64,000 bases of DNA, from contig CAXXUH010000003.1 of assembly GCA_963665405.2 (NCBI GenBank), positions 372,001-436,000 on the forward strand. Reading direction: 5' to 3'. The notes under the pieces are model-generated. The model saw nothing but the letters and a program-made list of their open reading frames with translations. It made no database searches and was not told the origin of the DNA. Shown here piece after piece: positions 52,405-63,015 of the stretch. This stretch comes from G963665405 sp963665405 (lineage in GTDB: Bacteria > Chloroflexota > Dehalococcoidia > Lucifugimonadales > G963665405). Every line of letters begins with the position of its first letter. Positions within the stretch are counted from its first letter, which is position 1. The position numbers and the translations under genes are program-made.

Positions 52405-54000
52405 CTACGGGCCCGGGTGGCCTCTGCGCAGCGCCCGCCCCGGATGGGCGCCGGTGTGCTTGCCGTGGTCGACGACGATCTCGCCGTTGACTATCACGTA
52501 GTCGACGCCCACCGAGAACTGCTTCGGATCGTACCTGCTCGCCGGAGCGGATATCTCCTCGTAGTCGAACACGGTGATGTCCGCCCTGAAGCCGTCGCGC
52601 AGGATCCCACGGTCCGGCAGGTCCAGCCGCTGGGCAGGGTAGGAGGTCATCTTCCTGATGGCCTCGGGCAACGTCATCCGGCCCTCCTCCCGAACGTACT
52701 TCGCGATGATCACCGGAAACGTTCCGTAGGCCATCGCCGGCGGGTAGTCGCCGAGGAGCAGCGCGTCGCTACCCACCATCTGCAACGGGTGCTGAACGAA
52801 CAGGGGGAGGGTCGCGGCGTCGATCCCCTCCGCGTGGAACGAGACCTGGAGATCCTCGTCCAGCACCAGGTCGAACAGCGCCTCGACCGGGTCCGTGCCC
52901 ATCATCTCCGCGACCTGGGACATCGTCTTTCCCTCAAAGCGCTGGTTGTGCGCCTTCTTGAAGTAGGTGAGCATGATCGCGTCCCAGCCGCCTGCGTCCT
53001 TGGCGAACGACGGGTTGACCTCCTTCTTCATCAGGGCCCGGGCCTCTTTGTCGCGGAGCGCCTCCATGATCTTCTCCGGGCCGCCGTCCGAGGCCCACTG
53101 GGGCAGGAAGTAGGTCAGCCTGGTGCCTCCGTGGCTGTAGGGGAAGCAGTCGAAGGTGACGTCCATACCTTCTTTCTCGCGGGCGTTCTCGACCAGCTCG
53201 AGGATGGGCCTCGCCCCCCTGAACTTGCCGTGGCCTGCCGGTAGCAGGTGCGTGATGTGGATCGGCGACCCGCTTCTGCGGCCGATCTGCAGCGCCTCGC
53301 GGTGCGGGTCGAGATAGCCGTCTCCCAGTGGGAACCGCACGTGGGTATGGTAGAAGCCGCCCAGCCGCGCCACCTCCTCGGACAGCTCGACCAGCTCGTC
53401 GGTGTCGGCGTAGCTGCCCGGAGGGTAGTCGAGGCCGGTGGACATGCCGACGGCACCAGCGTCCATGCTATCCCGCAGCAAGCCCTTCTGGCGGTCCATC
53501 TCCGCGGCGGTCGGGCGCCGGTCGTTCCACCCCATCGCGCCGACCCGCAGCGGCGAGTTTCCCACTACGTAGGCGACGTTTACGGACACGTTACCGTCGT
53601 ACATGGCCATGTACTCGGGCACGGTGGACCACAGCTTCGGCAGGTCGGGCGTGCCCTCCAGTCCGGAGTTGATCTGGATCATCCGACGCAGGTCCTCTGG
53701 GTCGGCAAAAGGGGCGTAGGAGTTGCCGTCGATCCCGAAGAGCTCGGTGGTGATACCCTGGTGTACCTTCGGCATGTGGTGGGGGTCGACGAGGATCATG
53801 AGCGCCGAGTGAGCGTGGACGTCGATGAATCCGGGACACACGACCTTCCCGGCGGCATCGACGCGGGTGCCGGCCTGCATCGAGGACGTGTCGCCCTTCA
53901 GGATCGACACGGTGTTGTCCTTCACACCGACCGTCCCGAAGATGCCCGGGTTGCCTGTGCCGTCCACTATCAGCCCGTTTTCGATCATCAGGTCGAACAT
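52405..54000 (-). CDS. D-aminoacylase/N-acyl-D-amino-acid deacylase-like amidohydrolase
   Basis: 531 residues of the amidohydrolase superfamily. The N-terminal small beta domain (MIENGLIVDGTGNPGIFGTV) leads to the metal motif PGFIDVHAHSALMI near residue 57. Further His ligands are in FYHTHVRFPLGDGY near 218 and PIHITHLLPAGHG near 248, and the catalytic region MVGSDALLLGDYPP near 400. The C-terminal beta domain ends FSVGVDYVIVNGEIVVDHGK. The family hydrolyses N-acyl-D-amino acids, dihydropyrimidine-like rings or related amides. The second metal-site residue (often Cys or Glu) is not obvious, so the substrate stays open. Confidence 0.88.
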   Translation of the reverse strand: MFDLMIENGLIVDGTGNPGIFGTVGVKDNTVSILKGDTSSMQAGTRVDAAGKVVCPGFIDVHAHSALMILVDPHHMPKVHQGITTELFGIDGNSYAPFADPEDLRRMIQINSGLEGTPDLPKLWSTVPEYMAMYDGNVSVNVAYVVGNSPLRVGAMGWNDRRPTAAEMDRQKGLLRDSMDAGAVGMSTGLDYPPGSYADTDELVELSEEVARLGGFYHTHVRFPLGDGYLDPHREALQIGRRSGSPIHITHLLPAGHGKFRGARPILELVENAREKEGMDVTFDCFPYSHGGTRLTYFLPQWASDGGPEKIMEALRDKEARALMKKEVNPSFAKDAGGWDAIMLTYFKKAHNQRFEGKTMSQVAEMMGTDPVEALFDLVLDEDLQVSFHAEGIDAATLPLFVQHPLQMVGSDALLLGDYPPAMAYGTFPVIIAKYVREEGRMTLPEAIRKMTSYPAQRLDLPDRGILRDGFRADITVFDYEEISAPASRYDPKQFSVGVDYVIVNGEIVVDHGKHTGAHPGRALRRGHPGP

Positions 54001-54069
54001 GCCAGCCCTCCTCTTCGCTGAGACGGTGCCGTTGGTGCCCCGATTCTATGGTCTCGGGCGGCAGTGAGC

Positions 54070-54154
54070 TCGGGCGTCCGGCACCCCAAGCCCCGCAAAG
54101 GGGGCTCTGCCCCCTGGAGACCGTGCGCCCCTACGACGTGGTGGACCGGCACCC
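54070..54154. repeat. R4 repeat and R3 fragment beside IS copy 2
   Basis: CACCCCAAGCCCCGCAAAGG and GGGGCTCTGCCCCC, then CGTGCGCCCCTACGACGTGG and GTGGACCGGCACCC right up to the IS. The words GTGGTGGACCGGCACCCC reappear on the other side of the IS near 56099-56117. Confidence 0.7.
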
Positions 54155-56031
54155 CCCAGATTCCCCACCTGACATGGTTGGGAGCTGCTTGGTGTGCTTT
54201 CAGGGGGTGTCCGGATGTCGACCAGGGGTGACGCATGACATGATCGGGCATCGGACAGGGTCTCGGGTGCCGTCTTTGAGGGTATCGGCAGCGGTTCGCT
54301 GCCAATTATGGCTGTTCTCAGGCCAAAGAAGGCATGGCCGAGCCTGGCAACTCGGCAGAGTCGCCTACAAACCGATGCTCCAGGCAGGGTCGCCTATGCT
54401 CGATGCGGCTCGGCAGCCAGCGCCAATATCCTCTGCCGCGCCCTGAGCAGCAACTCGTATGAGGGATGGCCCCGGGCCAGACGGATGATCAACCTCCTGG
54501 CGTGACGCATCACACGGCCCGGTAGGGCGATCAGGGCGAAGCGCACCGCCTTCAGACGCTTGCCCACCCACTGTTCGCCCAACACCAGCCGCTTCATGGC
54601 AGAGTTCAGGTTGAAGGCCAGCACCGATATGGCCCACCATGCGGCGTTGGCCCCGAACAGCCCCGACGGCAGCCGGCCCCCAGCCAAGTCACTCTTCAGA
54701 ACGCTGTGGACCTCCTCGCCCTTGCCGCACCTCTGTCTCGACCACCAGATCAACTCATCTGCCGTAATGCTCCGGTTGGTCACCACGCCGAAGACCTTGT
54801 ACCAGCCTCTGTTGGACAGCTCCATCGCGGGGAATGGAAGCTCCATCTGCCCCTCCATTCCCGGCAGAGGCTGTTCGATCAACCGCTCCCTGGTAGCTAT
54901 GAACCGATACTCAGGGCTGTTCTTGGAGTGCCCTATCCAGTTAGGCACGAAGTTCACATCAGCCCACTGCTGACCCGTGTCCACACGATGCTCCCCAACC
55001 TTGCGGTACAGCGTCTGCCAGTCTTGCTCGGCGACCTCGGACACCGCACGGCGGAACTCCGTCGTCACGTCGACCCCAACCGCAAACTCGATCACCCCGA
55101 ACCGCTCGTCTCCACCCTCCGCGCAGTACCGCAGCAACTCCCGCTGGTACCCCGCCGTATCCGACCTCAGCATCACCTTCTCCACCCCCGCAGGCAGACG
55201 GCCCAGCGCTTCAATCAACACTCGCAACTGCTGATGGCCCGCAGGTACGTTGCCGTCCCGAAACTCCGAATGCACGATCAACTCGGCCTCTGACCAGTAG
55301 GTGATCAGCGGCTGGTACGCCCTGTACTTCTTGTAGCTGGGGAGCGCCTCCTGCTTGCGCGTCTCCACCAGTGTGGCATCCATGTCCAGAGTGGCCTCGG
55401 TCTGAGGCGAACGGCTCTGCGCGAAGCCCACCAGGTCGGCGTTCACCTTGCGCAGACCCTTCATAGCTCCATTGGGAGCAGGTATGAATGCTCTGTGAGC
55501 TTCCCGCATCGACTCCTCGCCCGCGTCATGGAACCTCTCCAGATACCGGAACACCGCAGACTCCGACGGCACGCTCCGACGACGCTCGACTCGCCATCTC
55601 TTCTCCAACGCCCTGCGCTCGCTGAGACGCATACCACAGGTCTCGAACTCTCGAAACATCCTGCACAGCCCTCTGTCCTTCTCAAGGAGATCAAGGTCGG
55701 ACACCGACTCGCCGCCTGCCAAGTTCAGCAGCATCAGCGAGATGATCATCTGGCTGTCCGTCCAGCCCTGACCTCTCTCCCGCAGTCTCACGTGGCGCTC
55801 TACCGATGACCTCAAACCCGCTGCTTGCATCAACTCCAGGTACGTCATCAGGCCGGACAGCCCCGTCATACCCGTCGAGCCCTTCTCCTGCTCGTACTGG
55901 AATGCCAGTAAGCCTTGCTTCATAATAGCTGCACCTCGTTGGTGATCGTTTCTCTTGGTCAAGAAACATCTTAGCCCGCTTCGTGGCGGGCGCCAACGAG
56001 GTCTTTCTCTTATCTAGGTGGGGAATCTGGG
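54155..56031 (-). mobile_element. IS1380-type insertion sequence, copy 2 (complete)
   Basis: Terminal inverted repeats CCCAGATTCCCCACCT (54155-54170) and AGGTGGGGAATCTGGG (56016-56031) are perfect over 16 bp. The element is 1877 bp and matches copy 1 in the same orientation. No short target duplication is visible (left CACCC, right CTCGG), unlike the other IS family here. This suggests rearrangement after insertion. Confidence 0.92.
54394..55923 (-). CDS. IS1380 family transposase (copy 2)
   Basis: Same protein as 235-1764: about 509 residues starting MKQGLLAFQYEQEKGSTG, with the DMDATLVETRK catalytic block. The ATG at 55923 is preceded by GAGGTG. The frame is complete, so the element may be active. 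Confidence 0.9.
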   Translation of the reverse strand: MKQGLLAFQYEQEKGSTGMTGLSGLMTYLELMQAAGLRSSVERHVRLRERGQGWTDSQMIISLMLLNLAGGESVSDLDLLEKDRGLCRMFREFETCGMRLSERRALEKRWRVERRRSVPSESAVFRYLERFHDAGEESMREAHRAFIPAPNGAMKGLRKVNADLVGFAQSRSPQTEATLDMDATLVETRKQEALPSYKKYRAYQPLITYWSEAELIVHSEFRDGNVPAGHQQLRVLIEALGRLPAGVEKVMLRSDTAGYQRELLRYCAEGGDERFGVIEFAVGVDVTTEFRRAVSEVAEQDWQTLYRKVGEHRVDTGQQWADVNFVPNWIGHSKNSPEYRFIATRERLIEQPLPGMEGQMELPFPAMELSNRGWYKVFGVVTNRSITADELIWWSRQRCGKGEEVHSVLKSDLAGGRLPSGLFGANAAWWAISVLAFNLNSAMKRLVLGEQWVGKRLKAVRFALIALPGRVMRHARRLIIRLARGHPSYELLLRARQRILALAAEPHRA

Positions 56032-56125
56032 CTCGGGCGCGCAGCTTGATGACCTCGATTCCTCGGCGTAGACGTCGGGCGCACAACCGTGCGCCCCTCG
56101 TGGTGGACCGGCACCCCGGCTCGCC

Positions 56126-56154
56126 TTGTGGGAGGTGTCCGAAGGACGTATACT
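56126..56154 (+). promoter_or_regulatory. Promoter upstream of the aminotransferase-like gene
   Basis: TTGTGG at 56126-56131 and TATACT at 56149-56154 with a 17-bp spacer. The leader of about 125 nt (56161-56286) is locally AT-rich. Confidence 0.5.
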
Positions 56155-56286
56155 TGCGCTATACGTTAGGGATTTGCATCGTAAAAGACGAACAGTATCT
56201 CGTATCACAGCTCGACAGTAGACGTTCCGTCGAGTCGGTCGGCCACTTCGCCCGGCCGGCCTGCGGGAGACCGCTGGGCCACCTCC

Positions 56287-57579
56287 TTGACTGATCAGTC
56301 CGTAGCCGGCGAAGAGGCCCTCCGGGGCGAGTCACCGGCCGCCGCCGGAGAGGTGGGGGCCAGGGTCGTAGACTCCGAAGGCCGGTCGTGGATCGATGTC
56401 GGAGGCAGCTACGGATCGGTCAACGTGGGCTACGGACGCCTCGAGGTCGCCCAGGCCGCCTACGAGCAGATGCTCAGGGTCACCCCGTCCCAGTTCCGCT
56501 CGCCGGGAGAGTCCGCGCTCAGCCTGATCGACCGGCTCGCTTCCGCCTCTCCGATCCCGCAGCCACGGATATTCCTCGTCCGGTCGGCCTACGAGGCATC
56601 AGACGCGGCCCTCCGAGTCGTCAGGGCATTCCACCAGATGGCGGGCGACGGGTCACGAACGGGTATCATCACCCCCGGCGACAGCTACCGCGCGGCGGAC
56701 GGTCTCAGCACGGTCCGGGCGGGTGAGGACGACTCGAACCTCGAGCCGAACGTGATTCTTGCCCCCCAGCCCAATCCCTACCGCTGCCCGATGGGAGGAC
56801 GGTCCGCGTTCGACTGCGCGGTCCGATGTGCTCACGCCGTCGAGGACCTGATCCTGTCGCACGGCGCCGAGACGATCGCGGCGGTGGTCGCCGAGCCCAT
56901 CTTCACTACTGAGGGGGCGGTCGTACCGGGAGAAGAGTACTGGCCGATGCTGCGCGAGATCTGCAACGAGTACGGAGTCCTACTCGTCGCCGATGAGGTC
57001 GTCACCGGCTTCGGACGGACCGGCCGGATGTTCGCCGTTGAGCACTGGGGCGTGACTCCCGACCTGATAACCCTGGGGATCGGGAATCAGGGGAGCCACC
57101 TGCCGCTCGGAGTGGTGATAGCAAAGGAAGAGGTGGCGGGCGGCCTGCCGGAGGACCTGCTCCCGATGCGGGGCCATCCCGTGTCCACGGCTGCCGCCGT
57201 CCGAACGCTGGAGATCATCCAGGCCGAGCATCTGGACGGCAACGCAGCTTCGATCGGCGGCTACTTCAAAGAGCAGCTCGAAGGGCTCAAGGTCGACCAT
57301 CCGATTCTGGGGGACGTTCGCGGGCTCGGCCTCATGCTCGCGATGGAGCTGGTCGGCGACCGGGAGACCGGGGCCGGCTTCCCGCCGGAGTCCGGCGTCG
57401 ACGACAGGCTGACCGAGGCATTTGCGAGGAGGGGACTGATCCTGAGGTCGGAGAGCGGGATCGTGAGGATGGGCCCGCCCCTCGCGGTGACGCGCGACGA
57501 CGTCGATGAGATCGTCCACGGCATCGACCTGGCTCTGTGGGGGGTCGAGGGCGACCTCGGAATATCGACGCCCCCGTAG
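56287..57579 (+). CDS. Class III aminotransferase-like protein lacking the PLP lysine
   Basis: 430 residues with the class III aminotransferase fold (glutamate-1-semialdehyde mutase/ornithine aminotransferase relatives). The Asp that contacts the PLP pyridine N is present in LLVADEVVTGFGRTGRMF near residue 235. The block that normally carries the Schiff-base Lys (PDLITLxKGxxxGxxPLG) reads PDLITLGIGNQGSHLPLG, with Ile in place of Lys. The usual SGSEA phosphate motif reads RSAYEASDAAL. Normal transamination is therefore unlikely. The start is TTG 56287 with no clear Shine-Dalgarno; an internal GTG is possible. It may be a pseudoenzyme or bind another ligand. Confidence 0.8.
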   Translation: MTDQSVAGEEALRGESPAAAGEVGARVVDSEGRSWIDVGGSYGSVNVGYGRLEVAQAAYEQMLRVTPSQFRSPGESALSLIDRLASASPIPQPRIFLVRSAYEASDAALRVVRAFHQMAGDGSRTGIITPGDSYRAADGLSTVRAGEDDSNLEPNVILAPQPNPYRCPMGGRSAFDCAVRCAHAVEDLILSHGAETIAAVVAEPIFTTEGAVVPGEEYWPMLREICNEYGVLLVADEVVTGFGRTGRMFAVEHWGVTPDLITLGIGNQGSHLPLGVVIAKEEVAGGLPEDLLPMRGHPVSTAAAVRTLEIIQAEHLDGNAASIGGYFKEQLEGLKVDHPILGDVRGLGLMLAMELVGDRETGAGFPPESGVDDRLTEAFARRGLILRSESGIVRMGPPLAVTRDDVDEIVHGIDLALWGVEGDLGISTPP

Positions 57580-57599
57580 TCGATGGCGTTTCTGAGGAG

Positions 57600-57770
57600 T
57601 GAACAAGACCCAGGGGTGTGCAGAGCCCGGCAGGTCGGGATTGCCGGGAGTCTGAGAGCCTGCCCTGAACTCCGATTTATCGAGAGTCTCGACATAGCCG
57701 GACCTGTCGAAGGGGTGTCCCTCAGATATCATTTCTCCCTCCTCCCAGGGAGTGGGGGCGATCACCTAAG
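57600..57770. repeat. R2/R5 repeat in reverse orientation
   Basis: GTGTGCAGAGCCCGGCAGG, TCGGGATTGCCGGGAGTCTG, ACTCCGATTTATCGAGAGTC-TCGACATAGCCGGACCTGTC and GGTGTCCCTCAGATATCATT. It is the reverse complement of R2 text combined with the R5 motif. No gene is seen in 57580-57858 outside this. Confidence 0.75.
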
Positions 57771-57858
57771 AGGCTTCCAGCCCTTTGCCCAGGTAGGATC
57801 ATCCCGACTGTAGGAAACACAGCTACTAACCGGACAACCTGAAAATAGGAGAAGTACA

Positions 57859-58782
57859 ACGACAACTAACGATTCGAAGCAGCAACCAGATTCAACCCGC
57901 GTAGCGGTTTTCATCGACGGAAGCAACCTGTACCACAGTCTGGAGGAGAATTGCGGGCGGTTCGACGTGAACTTCCACGCGTTTTCGACCAAGCTCGCGA
58001 AGGGACGGACCCTGTTCCGAACCTACTACTACAACGTCCTGAGGGACCGAGAGCGCAATCCGCAGGCCTATGACGACCAGCAGAAGTTCCTGGCCGCTCT
58101 CTACAAGACGCCCTACATGGACATCCGCCTGGGCGGGTCCAAGATGAGAGGCGACGTCGCAGTCGAGAAGGGGATCGACATAATGCTGGCGACCGACATG
58201 CTTCGGTTCGCCTGGAACGATCTCTATGACGTGGCCGTGCTGGTGAGCGGTGACGGCGACTACGCCTATGCCGTGCAGGCGGTCAAGGACCTGGGCAAGT
58301 ACGTCGAGGTAGCGGCGTTCACGTCCAATCTGTCCTACGAGCTGACGCAGGTTGCCGACGACAGGGAGTTCTTCACCAAGACCTACTTCTCGGACCTCTG
58401 GAGCCGAAGACGTGCCGTGGGCGGAGGGGCCCGTCAGGAGGGAGGGAGAGCCCGTCAGCAAAGCGGAGGGGCTCGTCAGGAAAGCGGAGAGGCCCGTCAG
58501 CAAAGCGGAGGGGCTCGTCAGGAAAGCGGAGAGGCCCGTCAGCAAAGCGGAGGGGCTCGTCAGGAAAGCGGAGAGGCCCGTCAGCAAAGCGGAGAGGCCC
58601 GTCAGCAAAGCGGAGGGGCTCGTCAGGAAAGCGGAGAGGCCCGTCCGGCAAAGCGGAGGGGCTCGTCAGGAAAGCGGAGAGGCCCGTCAGGACAGTGGGA
58701 GGGCCCGTCAGGAAAGCGGAGAGGCCCGTCAGGACAGTGGGAGGGCCCGTCAGGAAAGCGGAGAGGCCCGCCAGGACAGTGA
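57859..58782 (+). CDS. NYN-domain (LabA/DUF88-like) protein with heptad-repeat tail; non-canonical start
   Basis: NYN domains are PIN-like RNases. The domain opens RVAVFIDGSNLYHSLEENC, upstream of the first ATG/GTG (57967), and continues MRGDVAVEKGIDIMLATDML and VLVSGDGDYAYAVQAVKDLG with the conserved acidic residues. From the stop at 57811 to 57898 there is no ATG, GTG, TTG or CTG. ACG 57859 sits 7 nt after AGGAG and is the best start candidate. Residues from about 190 are RQESGEA/RQQSGGA repeats. A 1-nt insertion near 58640 throws the frame to a stop at 58782; without it the repeat frame runs to a natural end at 58975 (SPAENS). A nuclease with a flexible, probably nucleic-acid-binding tail is inferred. 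Confidence 0.75.
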   Translation, partial: TTTNDSKQQPDSTRVAVFIDGSNLYHSLEENCGRFDVNFHAFSTKLAKGRTLFRTYYYNVLRDRERNPQAYDDQQKFLAALYKTPYMDIRLGGSKMRGDVAVEKGIDIMLATDMLRFAWNDLYDVAVLVSGDGDYAYAVQAVKDLGKYVEVAAFTSNLSYELTQVADDREFFTKTYFSDLWSRRRAVGGGARQEGGRARQQSGGARQESGEARQQSGGARQESGEARQQSGGARQESGEARQQSGEARQQSGGARQESGEARPAKRRGSSGKRRGPSGQWEGPSGKRRGPSGQWEGPSGKRRGPPGQ

Positions 58783-58862
58783 GAGGGCCCGTCAGGAAAG
58801 CGGAGAGGCCCGCCCGGACAGCGGGAGGGCCCGTCAGGAAAGCGGAGAAGTCCGTCAGGATG
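58420..58862 (+). repeat. 21/42-bp tandem repeats in the NYN gene
   Basis: Alternating 21-bp units CGTCAGGAAAGCGGAGAGGC and CGTCAGCAAAGCGGAGGGGC form 42-bp pairs; later units carry GACAGTGGGAGGGCC variants. Each 21-bp unit encodes seven residues. The frame of the repeat changes by one base near 58640 (GTCCGGCAAAGC instead of GTCAGCAAAGC). Confidence 0.9.
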
Positions 58863-58993
58863 CCGACGGTGCCTCGGAGAAGCCCAAGAGCGCACCGAGG
58901 CGCCGGGGCTGGCGCATCGGCCGCTCCCGGCGGACGCCCGGCAAGGGAGAAGGGTCCCCGGCCGAGAATTCGTAACCGGGTTCCGGCTCCGGG

Positions 58994-60004
58994 CTATCGG
59001 GACGGAAACCTAGCCGCCAGTACGTCGATGATGAGCCTGGCGGCGAGCTGGCTGGTGATGTCGGCGACATCGTAGGCTGGGGCGACCTCGACCAGGTCCA
59101 GCCCGACGAGATGTGACCTCTTCACCAGTGCGGTTAGGCAGTCCCGGGCCTCCCGGTAGAACAGCCCACCGATCTCAGGGGTGCCGGTCGCCGGTGCCTG
59201 AATCGGGTCCATGACGTCGATGTCGAATGTCACGTACAGGTTCTCGCCACGCGGTATGGCTGCCACGACGCCGCTCGGGCCTAGCTCTCGGAAGCGGTTG
59301 GCCGAGATGACGAGGACCCCGTCCCTCTGCGACTCCTCGTACTGGCGCCTCCGGGCGTGACGGATCCCGATCGACGTGATGTGGTCGACGAATGGAAGCT
59401 CGCGGCACCGGCGGACGGGGCTGGCGTGGGTGTGCAGCGCTCCCTGGACCTCGTGGGTGTAGTCCATGTGAGCGTCGAAGTGGACTATGTTCAGCGGGTC
59501 GAAGCGGCTCAGGGCGCGCACCACCGCGGGGGTGATCGAGTGGTCGCCCCCGACGACCACCGGGAACGACCCACGCTCGACGATCTTCTCGACCGCCGCG
59601 TTAAGCCTGGCGTAGTTGTCGAGAACGTCCGACGGGACGACGCTGACGTCGCCGCAGTCGGCCATGGTGACCCCCCGCAGCAGATCGTCCTCCAGATCGA
59701 CGTCGAAGTAGCCCTCGGCGTCCTCCTGCCTGCCCTGAGGGTCGGAGTAGACGAAGGCTCTGGGGGCGTCTCTTATCGCGTCCGGCCCGTACCGGGCACC
59801 GGGCCTCCCGAACGTCGCCTGATCGAACGGCATGCCGAGAAGCGCGATGTCGGCGTCGAGATCGTCGAGGTCCCTGCACAGGGGCGCCTTGAAGAAGGTG
59901 CGCGGCCGGGCGCTGGACACCGGCCAGCGCGCGTCCGAGGGCTCCGTGTACTGTGAGGGATCGCGGGGGCCGGCCGCGGGGCCTGATGGGTCGTCGGGGC
60001 ACAT
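58994..60004 (-). CDS. Agmatinase/arginase family ureohydrolase
   Basis: 336 residues with the binuclear manganese site of ureohydrolases: VVVGGDHSITPAVVRAL near residue 155, IVHFDAHMDYTHE near 175 and VTFDIDVMDPIQAPATGTPE near 255. These enzymes split agmatine, guanidinobutyrate or similar guanidines to urea and an amine. The N-terminus has about 30 extra Pro/Ser/Arg-rich residues. I keep ATG 60004, but a shorter start is possible. The SpeB-type layout is clear; the exact substrate is not. Confidence 0.88.
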   Translation of the reverse strand: MCPDDPSGPAAGPRDPSQYTEPSDARWPVSSARPRTFFKAPLCRDLDDLDADIALLGMPFDQATFGRPGARYGPDAIRDAPRAFVYSDPQGRQEDAEGYFDVDLEDDLLRGVTMADCGDVSVVPSDVLDNYARLNAAVEKIVERGSFPVVVGGDHSITPAVVRALSRFDPLNIVHFDAHMDYTHEVQGALHTHASPVRRCRELPFVDHITSIGIRHARRRQYEESQRDGVLVISANRFRELGPSGVVAAIPRGENLYVTFDIDVMDPIQAPATGTPEIGGLFYREARDCLTALVKRSHLVGLDLVEVAPAYDVADITSQLAARLIIDVLAARFPSR

Positions 60005-60089
60005 TTGGCAGCCATCCTACCACAGCCTCTGCGCGGCGACGGGCGGAGGCTTCGGGCCATCTAGGGTCTTTTCAATTTCCCCCTACTCC

Positions 60090-60360
60090 CCCGTATCTTC
60101 CCCGTTGGGGTGCCCTCTTATTTCCACCCACCCGGCCGGTAAGACCGGCAGCTATGAAGACTGGGAGGGGCGACTTGCAAAAGGCCACGCCGCCAGAGAT
60201 TCAGGGGCACCCCAAACCCCGCAAAGGGGGCTCTGGCCCCTTCGGAACCCCCGGCCGGGGCCTGTCGCACTTCCTGTGCGCCCCTACGCTCACGAAAGTC
60301 GGACCTGTGGAACCACATGCTGGATGGCCTAGTATCGGGCTTTGAAAAGCCCTGTCTGGC
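60090..60360. repeat. Full-length family R1 repeat upstream of purA
   Basis: Contains GGCCGGTAAGACCGGCAGC, AAGACTGGGAGGGGCGACTT, ATTCAGGGGCACCCCAAACC (an R4 graft), CCGGCCGGGGCCTGTCGCAC and ATGCTGGATGGCCTAGTATC. The remaining gap is the purA promoter region. Confidence 0.85.
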
Positions 60361-60393
60361 CATCTCCGAACGCCCAATAAATTACGGCGTCTG

Positions 60394-61755
<1,362 letters not shown>

Positions 61756-61789
61756 AAGGGGGTTACGCCCCATCCCCGGTCTGCACTCG

Positions 61790-62035
61790 GGCTAAGGGTG
61801 CGCCCCGGCTTGGACTGCGTTCTCCTCCCGCCCCCCTTTGGGGTGCTCTCCTTCCTACCCGCCCGCCCTGGGTTTTTGGGTGGCACCCCAAACCCCGCAA
61901 AGGGGGATGAGCCCCCTTTTGAACCCCCTTGCTTGGCCAAGCGATACGGGATGCCCCTCTACCGCACCCTCTTTCCGAGCTCCGCCAAATCACCCCTAGG
62001 CGTAGGGGCGCACGGCCGTGGGCCCGTCGCCTGTC
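61790..62035. repeat. R4 repeat and a GGGCGCACGGCCGTGGGCCC variant
   Basis: GGGTGGCACCCCAAACCCCG and AAGGGGGATGAGCCCCCTTT at about 61880-61930, then CGTAGGGGCGCACGGCCGTG near 62000. No gene is seen in 61756-62104. Confidence 0.75.
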
Positions 62036-62104
62036 AGATCATTGCCATCCCCACGCCGGGGGAGAGTTACAGAGGGGGTTCCCTCCGCTTCGGACGACCT
62101 CCAC

Positions 62105-63013
62105 CTAGTCGCTGACGGCGACGGCCACCGGCAGGTCGATCTTGTAGCGTGACACCACTGAGTCGATCGTGGCGGCCTCCGACGCGTCGGCGGGCACCAG
62201 AGGCAGTCGTGGCCTCCCGACATGGAACCCCGCCCTGCCGACCGCGTGCTTGACCGGGATCGGGTTGGACACGACGAAGAGCACTTTGAACAGCTCCAGC
62301 AGCCTGCGATGCTCCTCGGCCGCCCCTTCGAGGTCTCCGGCGAGGATCATGGCCATCATGGTCTTGATCTGCTTGCCGACCAGGTGGGACGCGACGCTGA
62401 CCACACCGTAGCCGCCCACGCTCATGATGGGGAAGGTCTCGTCGTCGTTGCCGCTCCACACTCGGAAGCCGGGTTTTGCGTCCCGAATGATGCGAGTGAT
62501 CTGCACCAGGTCGCTGCCGGCCTCCTTGACGCCGGCGATGTTCTCGACCTCGCTCAGCCGGACCGTTGTCTCGACGCTCATGTTCAGGCTGGTCCGGCTG
62601 GGGACGTTGTAGAGAATGCACGGGATGGTGACGCCTTCCGCGATGGCTCGGAAGTGCTGATACAGACCCTCCTGCGGGGGCTTGTTGTAGTATGGGACCA
62701 CCAGAAGGACGCCGTCGGCCCCCTGCCGCTCGGCCTCCCTGCTCAGCTCCAAACTCTCCCTGGTGCTGTAGTTTCCGGTGCCGGCTATTACGGCGGCTCG
62801 CTCGCCTACCGCGCCCTTGATCTCCGCGAAGAGCCGCAGCTTCTCCTCTGTGGTCAGGGCAGGGGACTCACCCGTCGTGCCCGACACGACGAGTCCGTCG
62901 CTTCCAGATTCCACCAGCGCCAGAGCCAGCCGCTTGGCCTCCTCGTAGTCGACCTCACCGCCCTCGTCGAAGGGCGTGATCATCGCAGTGATCAACCGTC
63001 CGATGTGCACCAT
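62105..63013 (-). CDS. dapA: 4-Hydroxy-tetrahydrodipicolinate synthase
   Basis: 302-residue TIM-barrel aldolase condensing pyruvate with aspartate semialdehyde. Signs are GRLITAMITPFDEGGEVDYE, VVSGTTGESPALTTEEKLRL near residue 40, the catalytic Tyr in VVPYYNKPPQEGLYQHF near 132 and the Schiff-base Lys in NIAGVKEAGSDL near 162. It starts 2 nt after the asd stop, so both are one operon for lysine/diaminopimelate. Confidence 0.96.
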   Translation of the reverse strand: MVHIGRLITAMITPFDEGGEVDYEEAKRLALALVESGSDGLVVSGTTGESPALTTEEKLRLFAEIKGAVGERAAVIAGTGNYSTRESLELSREAERQGADGVLLVVPYYNKPPQEGLYQHFRAIAEGVTIPCILYNVPSRTSLNMSVETTVRLSEVENIAGVKEAGSDLVQITRIIRDAKPGFRVWSGNDDETFPIMSVGGYGVVSVASHLVGKQIKTMMAMILAGDLEGAAEEHRRLLELFKVLFVVSNPIPVKHAVGRAGFHVGRPRLPLVPADASEAATIDSVVSRYKIDLPVAVAVSD

Positions 63014-63015
63014 TG

